Part shown: piece after piece, positions 1 through 9,098 of the stretch
How the letters are laid out: the number at the start of each line of letters is the position of its first letter
How positions within the stretch are numbered: position 1 is the stretch's first letter
Assembly (NCBI GenBank): GCA_963975575.1
Contig: CAXBHL010000001.1
Location: 186,001 to 250,000 of the forward strand
Source of the DNA: UBA6054 sp963975575
GTDB lineage: Bacteria; Planctomycetota; Phycisphaerae; Phycisphaerales; UBA1924
Reading direction: 5' to 3'
Length of the DNA stretch: 64,000 bases
Position numbers and translations under genes: made by a program
The notes under the pieces: generated by a model
What the model was told of the DNA's origin: nothing
Seen by the model: only the letters and a program-made list of their open reading frames with translations
Database searches by the model: none

Positions 1-36
1 GGGCATGGGCGGACCATACCGTCCTGTGGATTGGCG

Positions 37-118
37 TACAAGCCGCGCACGCAGTAAGCGGGCTCTTGTTCGCGGTCGTTAGTCCCGAAGAACCCGCTTA
101 CTTCGTGCGCGGCTTGTA
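37..118. repeat. 26-bp inverted repeat with 30-nt loop
   Basis: Positions 37-62 and 93-118 are inverted copies of each other with a single mismatch in 26 (arm begins TACAAGCCGCGCACG). The loop at 63-92 holds further partial complementarity (GGGCTCTT against AAGAACCC). It lies nine bases beyond the stop codon of the minus-strand gene ending at 127, so it may end transcription of that operon, but there is no T-run. The size and palindromic form also fit a dispersed intergenic repeat. Confidence 0.8.
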
Positions 119-126
119 TCGGGGGG

Positions 127-1353
127 TCAGTTGCCCGTGCGGACGCGGGGGGCGATGAAGGTGACCGCGTCCTGGACGGCGCCGGACGGGCCGGGGTCGA
201 CCTCGAGCACGATGGCGCGAGAGCCCGGGGGGATCCGGCCGCTGATCTCGCCGGGATCGGAGTCGGTCGTCACGCGGAACTCGCCGATGAGCGTGCGGGT
301 GCCGTCCGCAAGTTCGGCGTATACGCGGGCGGTGCAGTCTGTCCACGGCCCCGGTGTGGCCGCGGTGACGCCGCAGGCGAAGCGGTCGGCGGCCAAGCCG
401 GGCGGGAGCGGATAGACGGCGGACGCCGGCGCGGGCATGCGGACATCGGCGATCGCCAGCACCGGGTCGTCGTCGCGTTCGACCACCGGCGCGGGCGTCC
501 ATCGCCGGTCGCCGGTGGGTCGGACGGAGTCGGTGGTGATCGATGCCAGGGCGAGCACGCGGTTCGCGTCCGAACCCCGGGGCGTGATCGAGCGGAGTCC
601 CAGCAGCCGGGCGTTGATGCGTTCGTAGGCCACGGTGTCCTCGCCGCGGGAGTCCACGCCGAGCACGCCCGGATCGGTCGTGAGGCGGAGTTTCCCGCCC
701 GCGTCCGCGTTCAGGGTGCGGGCGAAGAGGGCCACGCCCTGATCGTCGGTGACGAGAAGGCCCGAGGCGGGCTCGGCGGGGTTGGCCATGCGGATTTCCG
801 CGACGCTGTCCAGCGGCACGCTGGCGATCGTCCCGCTGTCGGATTCCACGGAGACCGAGGCGCCGATCGCGTCGACGAAGCCGGTGAGCACGTCCCCGTT
901 GGTCAGGCGGACGACGTCGGCCCGGGGCGTGTCGGCGTGCCAGGCGGCGCCGGGGCGGGCGATGCGGGCGATGCGTTCGAGCGGGATGCGACCCTGGCCG
1001 AGGCCGATGACGCGTCCGACGATTGCCTCCGGGTCTTCGGATGGTTCGATGTCCATCACCAGGCGCTGGCCGTCGGTGAGTTCGACGAACACGCGGGACG
1101 GCGACGGCACGCCGACGAACGGCGGCAGCGTGCTGGCTCCGCCTGCGGAGATTGAGACGACGGAACCGACGGACACGCGGGCGGGGCGGCCCGCCGCGTC
1201 GCGGAGCAAGGCGGCCGTTTCGTCGAGCCCGACCAGGTCGGTCCGCTCGAAGCGCAGGTCGTCGGTCAGCACGCGCACCGGCATGTCGGCCGGCGCGGCC
1301 CCCGCGGCCAAGGCCAGCAGCAACGCCGTGATGGGGGTTCGGATCGTTCGCAT
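127..1353 (-). CDS. secreted protein with NPCBM/NEW2-like C-terminal domain
   Basis: A 408-residue protein with an N-terminal signal peptide (MRTIRTPITALLLALAAG, likely cut after APA). The middle is a series of beta-rich segments containing 'LTNGDVLTGFVDAI' and a 'LDSVAEIRM' strand. The last 90 or so residues (DxxxTRVYAELADGT-like strands, then 'GRIPPGSRAIVLEVDPG' and 'DAVTFIAPRV') resemble NPCBM/NEW2 carbohydrate-binding modules, which end in a similar strand pair. The ATG overlaps the stop of the upstream toroid gene by one base (TGATG), so the two are translationally coupled. It is the last gene of the seven-gene operon starting at 12252. The sugar-binding role is inferred from weak similarity only. 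The envelope location is better supported. Confidence 0.85.
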   Translation of the reverse strand: MRTIRTPITALLLALAAGAAPADMPVRVLTDDLRFERTDLVGLDETAALLRDAAGRPARVSVGSVVSISAGGASTLPPFVGVPSPSRVFVELTDGQRLVMDIEPSEDPEAIVGRVIGLGQGRIPLERIARIARPGAAWHADTPRADVVRLTNGDVLTGFVDAIGASVSVESDSGTIASVPLDSVAEIRMANPAEPASGLLVTDDQGVALFARTLNADAGGKLRLTTDPGVLGVDSRGEDTVAYERINARLLGLRSITPRGSDANRVLALASITTDSVRPTGDRRWTPAPVVERDDDPVLAIADVRMPAPASAVYPLPPGLAADRFACGVTAATPGPWTDCTARVYAELADGTRTLIGEFRVTTDSDPGEISGRIPPGSRAIVLEVDPGPSGAVQDAVTFIAPRVRTGN

Positions 1354-2417
1354 CACTTCTGGAAGATCGGCAGATACCGCTTGGGCATCTGAAGGATGAT
1401 GAGGGACATGGCGGTGCCGTAGGTGTCCCCGACCGAACGATCGGTCCAGCTCCCGTCCTGATTCTGGGTGGTCAGCAGTTCTTCTCGGACCGCGGGCCAC
1501 CAGGTGGCCCAGTGCTCGCCCCCGGCCAGGTACATCGCCTGCACCGCGTAGTAGTGGCCATAAAAGTAGTGAGCCCGGCTCATCCCCCCGCCCGTTCCGG
1601 GCATCGCGTTGACGCGGAGGTACTGCAGGCCCTTGTCGATGGCGGCGTCCTCGTAGATGCCCGCGTAGTAGAGGCTCGCGATGCCGGCGGCCGACCGGGG
1701 CCACGCGCTGGCGCCGCTCTCGGCCTGGTACTTGAACCCGCCGTCCGGGTTCTGGCAACGCCGGACGTAGCCGACGGCCTTGTCGATGACGGTGCTGGAG
1801 ACCTCGATGCCCGCGTTGCGGGCGCTGCGGAGCGCCATGATCTGGCAGATGGTCACGGAGGAGTCGGCGTCGTAGGGGACGGGGTTGTAGCGCCAGCCGC
1901 CCTCCTCGTTCTGGGTCTGCTCGATGAGGCGGACGGCGCGGACGAGCGCCTCGTGCACCCGCTGGGCGCGGGCGGTGTCGCCGCCGCCCTGCGTCATGCC
2001 GTAGACCTCGCCCAGGAACAGCGTGGCGAAGCCGTGGCCGTACATGGGTCCGTTGGCCGCGTCGGCGGCCAGCAGCCCGTTCTCGGAGGCGGTCGAGAGG
2101 ATGAAGTCCACGCCCCGGTCGATGACCTCGCCGTAGGTCCCGCGTCCGGGCATGTTGCCGTCGGCCATGACCGCCAGGCATGCCAGGGCGGTGATGGCCA
2201 CGTTCTTGCCGAAGCGGCCCGAGTTCCACGAGCCGTCCTCGTTCTGGGTCTCGGCGAGATTAGCGAGCGCCCGCGCCACGGCGCGGTCCAGTTCGGGTGT
2301 CATCTCGCCCGCGGCGGCGTTGTTCTCGGCCGAGCCGCCCGGCTGGGCGATCGCGGGAAACGCGAGAACGCCGGCGAGCAGGCCGGCGGCGGCGATGGTG
2401 GCGTGGGAGCGGATCAC
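1353..2417 (-). CDS. secreted alpha/alpha-toroid (prenyltransferase/squalene-oxidase repeat) protein
   Basis: A 354-residue protein with a signal peptide ending near AIAQP. Several repeats carry the motif N-x-D/E-G-[SG]-W/F (NEDGSWNSGRFG, NEEGGWRYNP, NPDGGFKYQ, NQDGSWTDRS), each followed by a helical segment rich in small residues. This is the signature of the terpenoid-cyclase/protein-prenyltransferase toroid fold. I see no DxDD or other cyclase catalytic motif, so it is probably a binding or scaffold protein in the periplasm rather than an enzyme. The GTG start at 2417 overlaps the upstream stop (GTGA), and its own stop overlaps the next ATG (TGATG). Toroid proteins next to DUF58/VWA clusters recur in Planctomycetota from memory. 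A second toroid protein lies at 30420-31625. Confidence 0.9.
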   Translation of the reverse strand: MIRSHATIAAAGLLAGVLAFPAIAQPGGSAENNAAAGEMTPELDRAVARALANLAETQNEDGSWNSGRFGKNVAITALACLAVMADGNMPGRGTYGEVIDRGVDFILSTASENGLLAADAANGPMYGHGFATLFLGEVYGMTQGGGDTARAQRVHEALVRAVRLIEQTQNEEGGWRYNPVPYDADSSVTICQIMALRSARNAGIEVSSTVIDKAVGYVRRCQNPDGGFKYQAESGASAWPRSAAGIASLYYAGIYEDAAIDKGLQYLRVNAMPGTGGGMSRAHYFYGHYYAVQAMYLAGGEHWATWWPAVREELLTTQNQDGSWTDRSVGDTYGTAMSLIILQMPKRYLPIFQK

Positions 2418-3127
2418 CGTTCACCCTCGCGTTCGGCGAGCTTGCGGTAGTAGAGCTCGGTCATGCGCCGGTAGAGCGCGCTGTAGCGGTCCGAGACTCC
2501 CTGCGAGACCGCCTCGCGGGCACGGTCGGGCAGGTTGCCCCAGGTCACGCCGTCGGGCGCGACGCCGGGGTTGAGTTCGGCACCGCCCAGTTCCGGCCCC
2601 ATGTTCTCCGTTTCGCCCGAGGCGCCCGGCTGGCCCTGCTGCTGTTGCTGCTGGCTGCTCTGGTTGGGCTGCTGCTGGTTCTGGCTGGGGTCGGAGGAGG
2701 ACTTCGACGACCCGCCGCCGCCGCTCTGGTTCTGCTTGGCCGCCTCGATCACCTGGTCGAGCCGCTTGACGATCTCTTCCTGGATGCGCTGGGTCTGCAG
2801 GCCGAGGTCACGCCCACCGATGCGGTCGGCGGCGTCGCCCATCAGGCCGACGGCCTGCTGGAACTGTTCGCCGGCCTCCTTGGCCGAGAGCTTGCGTTCG
2901 AGGGCCCGCTTGTTGGCGTCCTTGGCCGCGGCATCGCTCGGCTCGAGGCCGAGCAGGTCGTCGAGGGAGGGCGGGTCGGACGCGGCGGTGGACGTCGCTG
3001 CGGGCGTGCTTGCGGGCTGGTTTGCGGGCGGCTCGGCGGGTTGGGCGGCCATCGCGGTCACGCCGGCCGCGATCCATGCGGTGAACAGAATGCCCAAGCG
3101 TCCGTGCTGCAAGTCAGGGAACCTCAT
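2414..3127 (-). CDS. small secreted Gln/Ser-rich protein, unknown function
   Basis: A 237-residue protein starting with a hydrophobic leader (GILFTAWIAAGVTAMAAQ) that looks like a signal peptide. After an Ala/Pro-rich stretch comes a predicted helical region (about residues 55-130: DLLGLEPSDAAAKDANK, then EEIVKRLDQVIEAAKQNQ), a Gly/Ser/Gln low-complexity linker with a run of six Gln, and a basic helical C-terminus ending YRRMTELYYRKLAEREGER. The C-terminal motif 'WGNLPDRAREAVSQG' resembles the tail seen in planctomycete proteins encoded beside DUF4175-like genes, but I cannot name the family. The start overlaps the DUF4175-like gene by 14 bases and the end overlaps the toroid gene by 4, so it belongs to the same operon and probably works in the same envelope assembly. 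Confidence 0.85.
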   Translation of the reverse strand: MRFPDLQHGRLGILFTAWIAAGVTAMAAQPAEPPANQPASTPAATSTAASDPPSLDDLLGLEPSDAAAKDANKRALERKLSAKEAGEQFQQAVGLMGDAADRIGGRDLGLQTQRIQEEIVKRLDQVIEAAKQNQSGGGGSSKSSSDPSQNQQQPNQSSQQQQQQGQPGASGETENMGPELGGAELNPGVAPDGVTWGNLPDRAREAVSQGVSDRYSALYRRMTELYYRKLAEREGER

Positions 3128-6100
3128 CGGTAGAACCCGGCCCGGGCGTGGAAGGTTCCCGCGATTCCGGGATTTCCGGTCCTGGACCGGGAGACTGTTC
3201 GCCGGGTGTGGGGGGTTGGTTCATTTTTTCGATCAGTTCCACGCCCCGCTCGGCCAGCAGGCGTTGGAGATCGCCCAGGCGGCTCAGGCGGGCCTGGTCG
3301 CGGGCGGGCTCGGGTTGTTCACCCAGGCGGCGGGTCATGTCCATCGCGGCGGACTGCAGATCACGGAGCAGGCGGAGTTCGGCGATGGGGGGGATGAGTT
3401 CTTCGGGCTGGCCCCCGCCCTGCCCGCCGCCGTCGCCGCCGGCGTCCCCGTCCTGGAAGTCCTCGTCCTGCCCGCCGGTCTCGTCGCCGAGCACCTCGAT
3501 GAGCGACGCGAGGATGGCGACGGCCTGGTCCTGATCAATGGCCACGCCGCCGGGCGGCGCGGACTCGCCGAGCCCCTCGGCGGCCGACCGCATCAGGTCG
3601 TCGAGCCGGTCGTGGGCGAGCGCGAACACCGGCGCGTCGCTGATCTCCGGGTTGGCCTCGCGCAGGGCGATCAACGCGTCGGCGAGCTCGCGCTGGGTGG
3701 CACCCAGCCGGCGGGCCTCGACCCGTTCGCGCCGGGTCAGGTCGCGACCGACCAGCGGGCGGGCCTCGTCACGCAGGACGGACTGTGCATCCAGCGAGTC
3801 GCGGTAGGCCTTGCGGAGCGCGGCCTTCTTGCGGTCCTGTTCGCGCTGCGCGGCCTGCTCGTCCTGCTTCTTCGCCTCGGCCAGCGCGCGTTCGAGCGCG
3901 GCGAGGCTGGCCAGTTCGTCCAGCTCGGCGGCATCCAGCGCGGGCGGTTGTTCGCGCAGGCGGACGACGGCGCGGGACTGGGCGGTCTCCGCCTCGCGGA
4001 GCGACTCGGCGATCAGGCGTAGCTCGGCCAGGGCGACCGAGGCTTCCTCGATCACGCCGAGTGTGTTCTCGCGCAGGCCGATCATGCCCGCGTCGAGCCC
4101 TCCGGACGGGCCGCCGCCGATCGCGGTGGCCAGCGAGGCGAGGGCCCCGGCCTGTTGTTCGATCAGCTGCGTGATCGACGCGATGAGCGTCGCGAGGCGG
4201 CGCCGCAGCGCGGTGTCCCGGAGCCCCGCGGCCGCGTCGATCTGCTCGAGCATCTCGTCGAGTTGCTCGAGCGCCTCTTCCTGGGACTGTTGCGCCTGTC
4301 CGGTCTGGTTGTCGCCGGTCTGCTGGACGGCTTGCTCGATGAGCTGGCCGACCGCACCCGCGCGGCCTTGCTCGGCGGCGCGGCGGAGGGCTTCGGCCTG
4401 CGCGGGATCGTCGCGCTCGAGGGCCTCGGCCCGGCGGGTCAGTTCTTCGAGGGCCTCGCGGGCGCGGTCGGCCAGCACGGCCTGATCGGCGGCGAGTTGT
4501 TCAAGGGCGGCGCGGTCCTGCGGGGCCAGATCGGCCGCGTCCTGCCCGGCGGTGCGCTGGCCGACTTCGCCGGTCTGCTGCTGCGCCTCGGCGAGCTGCT
4601 CGCGGAGGCGGGCGACGGCCCGGCGGGCCAGGAAGGCATCCTCGCCGCGGTCGAGCATGGAGAGGGCCTCGCCGATGCGGTCCCGGGCGGCGCGTTGCTC
4701 GCGCTGGGCCTGGGCGGGCTGGGCGTCTTCGATCGATCGGGCCGCGGCGCGGGCGGCGTCCTGGGCCTCGTCCAGCACGCCGTCGAGATCGCGCAGCAGG
4801 GATTCGAGCGCGGGGTCGTCGAGCTTGTTGCGCTCGCGGGCGCCGTCCAGCGCCCGGACCGATCGGGCGGCCGAGCCGACCGTGTCGCCCAGGGCGACCT
4901 GCTCACGGACGAGCGGATCGGTTTCCTCTTCGGCGCGTCGGACGCGGTCGATCAGCGCGGACTGCTGGTCGTCGGCGCGGCGGAGCAGGCGGGAGACCGG
5001 CCCGAGTTCCGAGCGCAGGCGTGCGGCCAGCGTCTCGCCGGAGACCACCCGCAGGCGGCGTTCGGCCGAGCGGGCCTCGCCGAGTTGGCCGCGGGTGTCG
5101 GTTCCGATGGCCCGTAGGGCGATCTCGTCGCCCGGCGCGGCGCCGATGGTCGCCGGCGTGACGGTGGCGCGCACCTCGGCACGCGCGACCGCGCCGGTGA
5201 TGCCGGCGGTGGCGAGTTCGGCGGGTTCCCCCATCGGCTCGGGCGCGGCGCCGGTCGACCCGGCGGGTGCCCGCAGCAGCGTGCCCTCCAGGCGCAGCGT
5301 GGTGATGCCCACGTCGTCGCCGGCCTCGGCCAGCACGGGCAGGGCGGCCTGCGGCGTGACGATCTCGTCCGAGCCCGGCTCGGTGATGAGCACGCCGGGC
5401 AGCCCGTCGGCGCGGGCGTCGATCCCCGCCGAGACCGAGCCGCGCACGCCGAGCCCGAACGCGTCGGTGACCCGCGGCATGATCCGCACCGGCCCACCCG
5501 GACGCACCGTCACGACGACGGTCTCGGCGTCCGGCTGGGTGATGTCCAGTTCGGCGTCCGACCAGCCCTCGGTCTCGATCGGCCGGACGGGCGCTGAGAA
5601 CGTCCAGGTCAGTTCGACCGTCGAGCCTTCCAGCACCGGGCCGAGCGTGGCGTCGCCGGTCTGGAGAGCGCGTTCGCCGGTGCGGAAGCCCGCCAGGCCC
5701 GGCGCGCCCGCGGCGTGGTCGGGCGGGTCGATGCGGGCGTTGAGCGCGGTCACCTCCGGCGGGCGGACGAGACGCACGCGGGTCCACGCCGTGCGGTCGT
5801 CGGGCGTGACGACGCGGTAACGCAGCACGCCCTCGCGGGCGGCGTCCGTATCGAGCAACCCGGCGGGGTCGATCAGGCGTTCGTAGGGCCGTCCCATTTC
5901 CACGCGCCCCGGCTGCGGGGCCATCGGAGTGCGCGTCGCCACGCGGTCGTCTCCGAGGCGGTACTCGACCCGCACGCGGTTGCCGGCGTCCGCCGGGCCC
6001 ACGCCCACGCGCACGGCCAGCGCCTCGTCCATCGGGTGCACCTCGACGCCGGTCAGGTCGGTGACGCTGTATCGCTTGGGCCAGGAGGTGTCCGACCACG

Positions 6101-6704
6101 GCGCGAGAACGCGGGTGGCACCGATGCGGGTCATGGCGGGCGTCAGCGCCGACAGCAGCACGACCAGACCCACCACGCCGGCGAGCGCACCGACCGAGCG
6201 GCCCACGCCGGTCCAGCGGAGGATGCTCCGCGCGTCGACATCGGCGATGCGGTGCCCGGCACGCTCCACCCCCGCGCGGGCCAGGGCCCCGGCCTGGCCG
6301 GGCGCGTCCACCTCGGACAGCAGGTCCACCGCCGGGGCGATCTGCCCGGCGTGCCGCGGGTCCATGCGTTCGATGCGGTGGGCCAGCGACGCCCGGCCCG
6401 GGCGGGTGCGCCAGGCCGGCATCACGAGCAGCCGGACGCCCAGGGCCACACCGACGAATCCGGCGAGCAGCAGCACGGCGCGGACGCCCGCGGGCAGACG
6501 CAGCCCCAGGTCGATCAGGCCGACGAGCACGCCGGCGGCCACGAAGGCGCCGGCGATCCACGCCGCCGCCCGGAGCACGAGCAGCAGTCGCACGGTCCGC
6601 GCCACGCGGTCGAGCCCCTCGGCCAGGCGACGGACCGACGCGGAGCCGACTCCGCGGGCGGGGTCCGAACCCGATTCGGACGGGGGTGTGGATGACTCCT
6701 GCAA
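3114..6704 (-). CDS. large membrane-anchored coiled-coil protein, DUF4175-like
   Basis: An 1196-residue protein. Three hydrophobic segments near the N-terminus (about residues 39-65, 71-95 and 171-188) are followed by a beta-rich extracytoplasmic region (about 200-560) and then a very long Glu/Gln/Arg/Ala-rich helical region (about 590-1120) with strong coiled-coil character. The tail is Gly/Gln-rich and ends in Pro-rich low complexity. This order matches the DUF4175-type proteins found beside BatA/VWA genes. The start is TTG at 6704, chosen because the strong Shine-Dalgarno GGAAGGAG (6711-6718 on the minus strand) sits six bases upstream; no ATG precedes the first membrane segment. A TACAGT hexamer at 6767-6772 may be its own -10 box within the operon. 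Confidence 0.9.
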   Translation of the reverse strand: MQESSTPPSESGSDPARGVGSASVRRLAEGLDRVARTVRLLLVLRAAAWIAGAFVAAGVLVGLIDLGLRLPAGVRAVLLLAGFVGVALGVRLLVMPAWRTRPGRASLAHRIERMDPRHAGQIAPAVDLLSEVDAPGQAGALARAGVERAGHRIADVDARSILRWTGVGRSVGALAGVVGLVVLLSALTPAMTRIGATRVLAPWSDTSWPKRYSVTDLTGVEVHPMDEALAVRVGVGPADAGNRVRVEYRLGDDRVATRTPMAPQPGRVEMGRPYERLIDPAGLLDTDAAREGVLRYRVVTPDDRTAWTRVRLVRPPEVTALNARIDPPDHAAGAPGLAGFRTGERALQTGDATLGPVLEGSTVELTWTFSAPVRPIETEGWSDAELDITQPDAETVVVTVRPGGPVRIMPRVTDAFGLGVRGSVSAGIDARADGLPGVLITEPGSDEIVTPQAALPVLAEAGDDVGITTLRLEGTLLRAPAGSTGAAPEPMGEPAELATAGITGAVARAEVRATVTPATIGAAPGDEIALRAIGTDTRGQLGEARSAERRLRVVSGETLAARLRSELGPVSRLLRRADDQQSALIDRVRRAEEETDPLVREQVALGDTVGSAARSVRALDGARERNKLDDPALESLLRDLDGVLDEAQDAARAAARSIEDAQPAQAQREQRAARDRIGEALSMLDRGEDAFLARRAVARLREQLAEAQQQTGEVGQRTAGQDAADLAPQDRAALEQLAADQAVLADRAREALEELTRRAEALERDDPAQAEALRRAAEQGRAGAVGQLIEQAVQQTGDNQTGQAQQSQEEALEQLDEMLEQIDAAAGLRDTALRRRLATLIASITQLIEQQAGALASLATAIGGGPSGGLDAGMIGLRENTLGVIEEASVALAELRLIAESLREAETAQSRAVVRLREQPPALDAAELDELASLAALERALAEAKKQDEQAAQREQDRKKAALRKAYRDSLDAQSVLRDEARPLVGRDLTRRERVEARRLGATQRELADALIALREANPEISDAPVFALAHDRLDDLMRSAAEGLGESAPPGGVAIDQDQAVAILASLIEVLGDETGGQDEDFQDGDAGGDGGGQGGGQPEELIPPIAELRLLRDLQSAAMDMTRRLGEQPEPARDQARLSRLGDLQRLLAERGVELIEKMNQPPTPGEQSPGPGPEIPESREPSTPGPGSTDEVP

Positions 6705-6766
6705 GCCGGGCTCCTTCCCCCTTCACGCGACCCATCGGGCGACCCGATCCGTCGGGTGTCCGGAAC

Positions 6767-6772
6767 ACTGTA
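6767..6772 (-). promoter_or_regulatory. candidate -10 box (TACAGT) for the 6704 gene
   Basis: The 114-base gap between the VWA gene and the DUF4175-like gene holds TACAGT on the minus strand, matching the TAnnnT pattern seen before many genes here. The predicted transcript would start near 6760, leaving about 55 bases of leader that include GGAAGGAG. Small palindromes (CCCGATCCGTCGGG at 6743-6756, CCGCCGGCGG near 6774) occur in the same gap. Confidence 0.4.
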
Positions 6773-6818
6773 CCGCCGGCGGCCCCGGAGGTGTTCGGTG
6801 ATCTTGACCGGGCCCGGC

Positions 6819-9098
6819 TCAGGCCAGCCGGGCGAGGCGTCGGCCGACCCATTCGAGGCTCAGCAGCCCGATCAGGGCGATCAGCACCGCCCAGCGGTCC
6901 CAGAGGGTCTCCACGATCGGTGTGCCGGCGTGGATGCGGGATCGGTTGGGCACCCATTCGGCCAGGCGGTCGGTCTCGTCCCAGGCGACGAGGCGCCCGC
7001 CGGTGCGTTGGCTCAGGTCCGCCAGCAGTTCGTGGTCGGCGTCGAGGTTGCGGCGTTCGTCGCCCGGCTCGACCACCAGGGCCCGGGCCGAGAGCCCGAC
7101 GAGCTCCGGCGTGCCCGCGCCGAGTTCCACGCGGACCGACCCGGGGCTGTCGGGCGTCCAGACGCCGGAACGGGTGGTGCCCTCGCCGCGGAGCGTCACC
7201 GAGGCTTCTCGCCCGTCGGCGCGGATCACGCGGGCGGTGACGCGTTCGGGCAGCCGGTCGATGACCGCCTGGTCGAAGACCTCCAGCTCGATCAGCGCGG
7301 GCGTGCCGGGCTCGGGGCGTTCGGGCGTGACGGACAGCACGCCGGGCCCGAGGGACGCGGCCACCCGCCCGCGGGCGAGCATGCGGACGATCGGGATCCA
7401 GAACCGTTCGGGGATGGTCTCGCCGCGCCCGTAGCGCCAGCGCCAGATCTCGTCGGTGCCGACATAGGCCGTGCGCCCCGATCCGAAGCGCATGGTGACG
7501 ACCACCGGGGCGGTCTGGCCGGTCTGTGCGCCGGTGGCCTCGGCCAGGACGGAGACGCCGGGCTTGAGCTGGGCGGTCTCGAGGCGCTGGGCCCAGCGGA
7601 GCAGCGTCCAGCCCGCGTCGGGATCGCTGAGGCGCTCGTTCCAGCCCCGTCCGGCGTCGTCGGTGCGCAGCACGCCGAGGCGGTCGGCCTCGGGCGTGGA
7701 GATCATGGTGACCGGCTCGGCCCACGCGGCGAGCGTGCCGGGGCGGACGGGCAGCAGGTCGGCCGCGGGGGACTCGTGCCACGCGTCAGGCGTGGCACCC
7801 GCGCCGCCGATCCACAAAAGGCCCGCGCCGCGCTGGGCGATGTGCTCGGTGAGCTGGGCGAGCTGCTCGCCGCCGAACAGGTCTGGCGAGAGATCCCCGA
7901 GGATCACCACGTCGAACTCGGCCCATTCCTCGGGCGAGACGGGCAGTCGGGCGATGATGGTGTCGCCCTCCTGGGCGTATCGACGGCCCGAGGCGAGCAG
8001 CAGCACCGACGAGTCGATCGAACGCTCGCGGATCAGCAGGTTCTTGACGTAGCGGTGCTCCCAGCGGGGATGGCCGTCGATGTAGAGGACTCGGATAGGG
8101 CGGTCAACGACCTCGATCGGCACGCGGGCGGCGTTGTCCGACTCGTCGGTGTCGTCGGTCACCCCGACGAGGACGACCTCGAGGTCCTGCGTGCCCGCGC
8201 GGTCGGGGGTGGTGGTCAGCGTCACCCACGCGCCCGGGCCGGAATCGTCGGAGGCATCGGTGTCCACCGGGCGTTCGTCGAGCACGGCGCCGGATGCACG
8301 GTCCACGAGCCGGGCGCGGAGGGCGTCGGGTGCGGCGCCGGACCAGACGATGCGGGCCCGCACGGGCACGGCGTCCTCGGCGAAGGCCACGCCGGGCGAC
8401 TCGGTCTGATCGATGGCGACCGAGCGGACCGGGTCGGGCGAGCCCAGAGGCACGCCGAAGACGGGCACGCGCTCACCCTCCAGCCGGCGGAGCACCGCGG
8501 GCGGGATGGTGTCGGTGGTGCGCCCGTCGGTCAGCAGCACGATGCCGCCGATCGGCCCGCCGCGGGCGGACTCGAGCGCGGCCGCCAGCGCCCCGCCGAG
8601 GCGAGTGGCGGGTTCGTCGGCCTCCCTCGCGGTCGCGTCCGGGGCAACCACCCGGGCGTCGGAACCGAAGACGAGATAGGCGAGTTCCGATCGTTCGGCG
8701 AGCGAGGCCAGCGCGGGACGAGCACGATCCAGCGCGTCGTTCGCCTGCTCGGCGCGAGTGACACCGCCGGGTGCGTCGGGCACCGACAGCGACGCCGACC
8801 GGTCCATCACGACGAAGACGCGGTCGCGCTCGGTGCGCATCTGCTCGAGCCGCAACTGCGGCCCGGCGGCGACGAGCACGAGCAGCGTGATGGTGATCCC
8901 CCGGACGATGCCCAGCCCGGTCCGCACGGGGCGTGAGCCGGGCAGGCGCCGGTAGGTCCACCACGCCAGGGCGAGGGCGGCCAGCGCGAGCATGACCCAC
9001 GCCCAGCCGGGCAGGCCGCGCTCGAAGGCGAGCTCGGCGTCGGGCGTGCCGAATCCGAGCCCCTCCAGCCCGAAGAGGCGGTTGAGCAACTCGTTCAT
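6819..9098 (-). CDS. VWA-domain membrane protein with glutamine-amidotransferase-like region
   Basis: A 759-residue protein. Two membrane helices (about residues 30-49 and 61-79) precede a von Willebrand factor A domain whose metal site is visible as MDRSAS (Asp99, Ser101, Ser103). The middle has a CARDB-like beta region and then a Rossmann-like segment (RVLYIDGHPRWEHRYVKN, DVVILGDLSPDLF, RGAGLLWIGG) typical of the amidotransferase-like fold in large BatA/VWA relatives, without an obvious catalytic Cys. The final 20 residues form a third membrane helix. The start ATG at 9098 overlaps the BatA-like stop by four bases (ATGA). It probably acts with the BatA-like and DUF58 proteins in a membrane complex. 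Confidence 0.92.
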   Translation of the reverse strand: MNELLNRLFGLEGLGFGTPDAELAFERGLPGWAWVMLALAALALAWWTYRRLPGSRPVRTGLGIVRGITITLLVLVAAGPQLRLEQMRTERDRVFVVMDRSASLSVPDAPGGVTRAEQANDALDRARPALASLAERSELAYLVFGSDARVVAPDATAREADEPATRLGGALAAALESARGGPIGGIVLLTDGRTTDTIPPAVLRRLEGERVPVFGVPLGSPDPVRSVAIDQTESPGVAFAEDAVPVRARIVWSGAAPDALRARLVDRASGAVLDERPVDTDASDDSGPGAWVTLTTTPDRAGTQDLEVVLVGVTDDTDESDNAARVPIEVVDRPIRVLYIDGHPRWEHRYVKNLLIRERSIDSSVLLLASGRRYAQEGDTIIARLPVSPEEWAEFDVVILGDLSPDLFGGEQLAQLTEHIAQRGAGLLWIGGAGATPDAWHESPAADLLPVRPGTLAAWAEPVTMISTPEADRLGVLRTDDAGRGWNERLSDPDAGWTLLRWAQRLETAQLKPGVSVLAEATGAQTGQTAPVVVTMRFGSGRTAYVGTDEIWRWRYGRGETIPERFWIPIVRMLARGRVAASLGPGVLSVTPERPEPGTPALIELEVFDQAVIDRLPERVTARVIRADGREASVTLRGEGTTRSGVWTPDSPGSVRVELGAGTPELVGLSARALVVEPGDERRNLDADHELLADLSQRTGGRLVAWDETDRLAEWVPNRSRIHAGTPIVETLWDRWAVLIALIGLLSLEWVGRRLARLA

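Noticed and set aside
1353..2417. The toroid proteins as terpene cyclases or prenyltransferases
   Set aside because: Neither shows the DxDD or Asp-rich catalytic motifs, and both have signal peptides.
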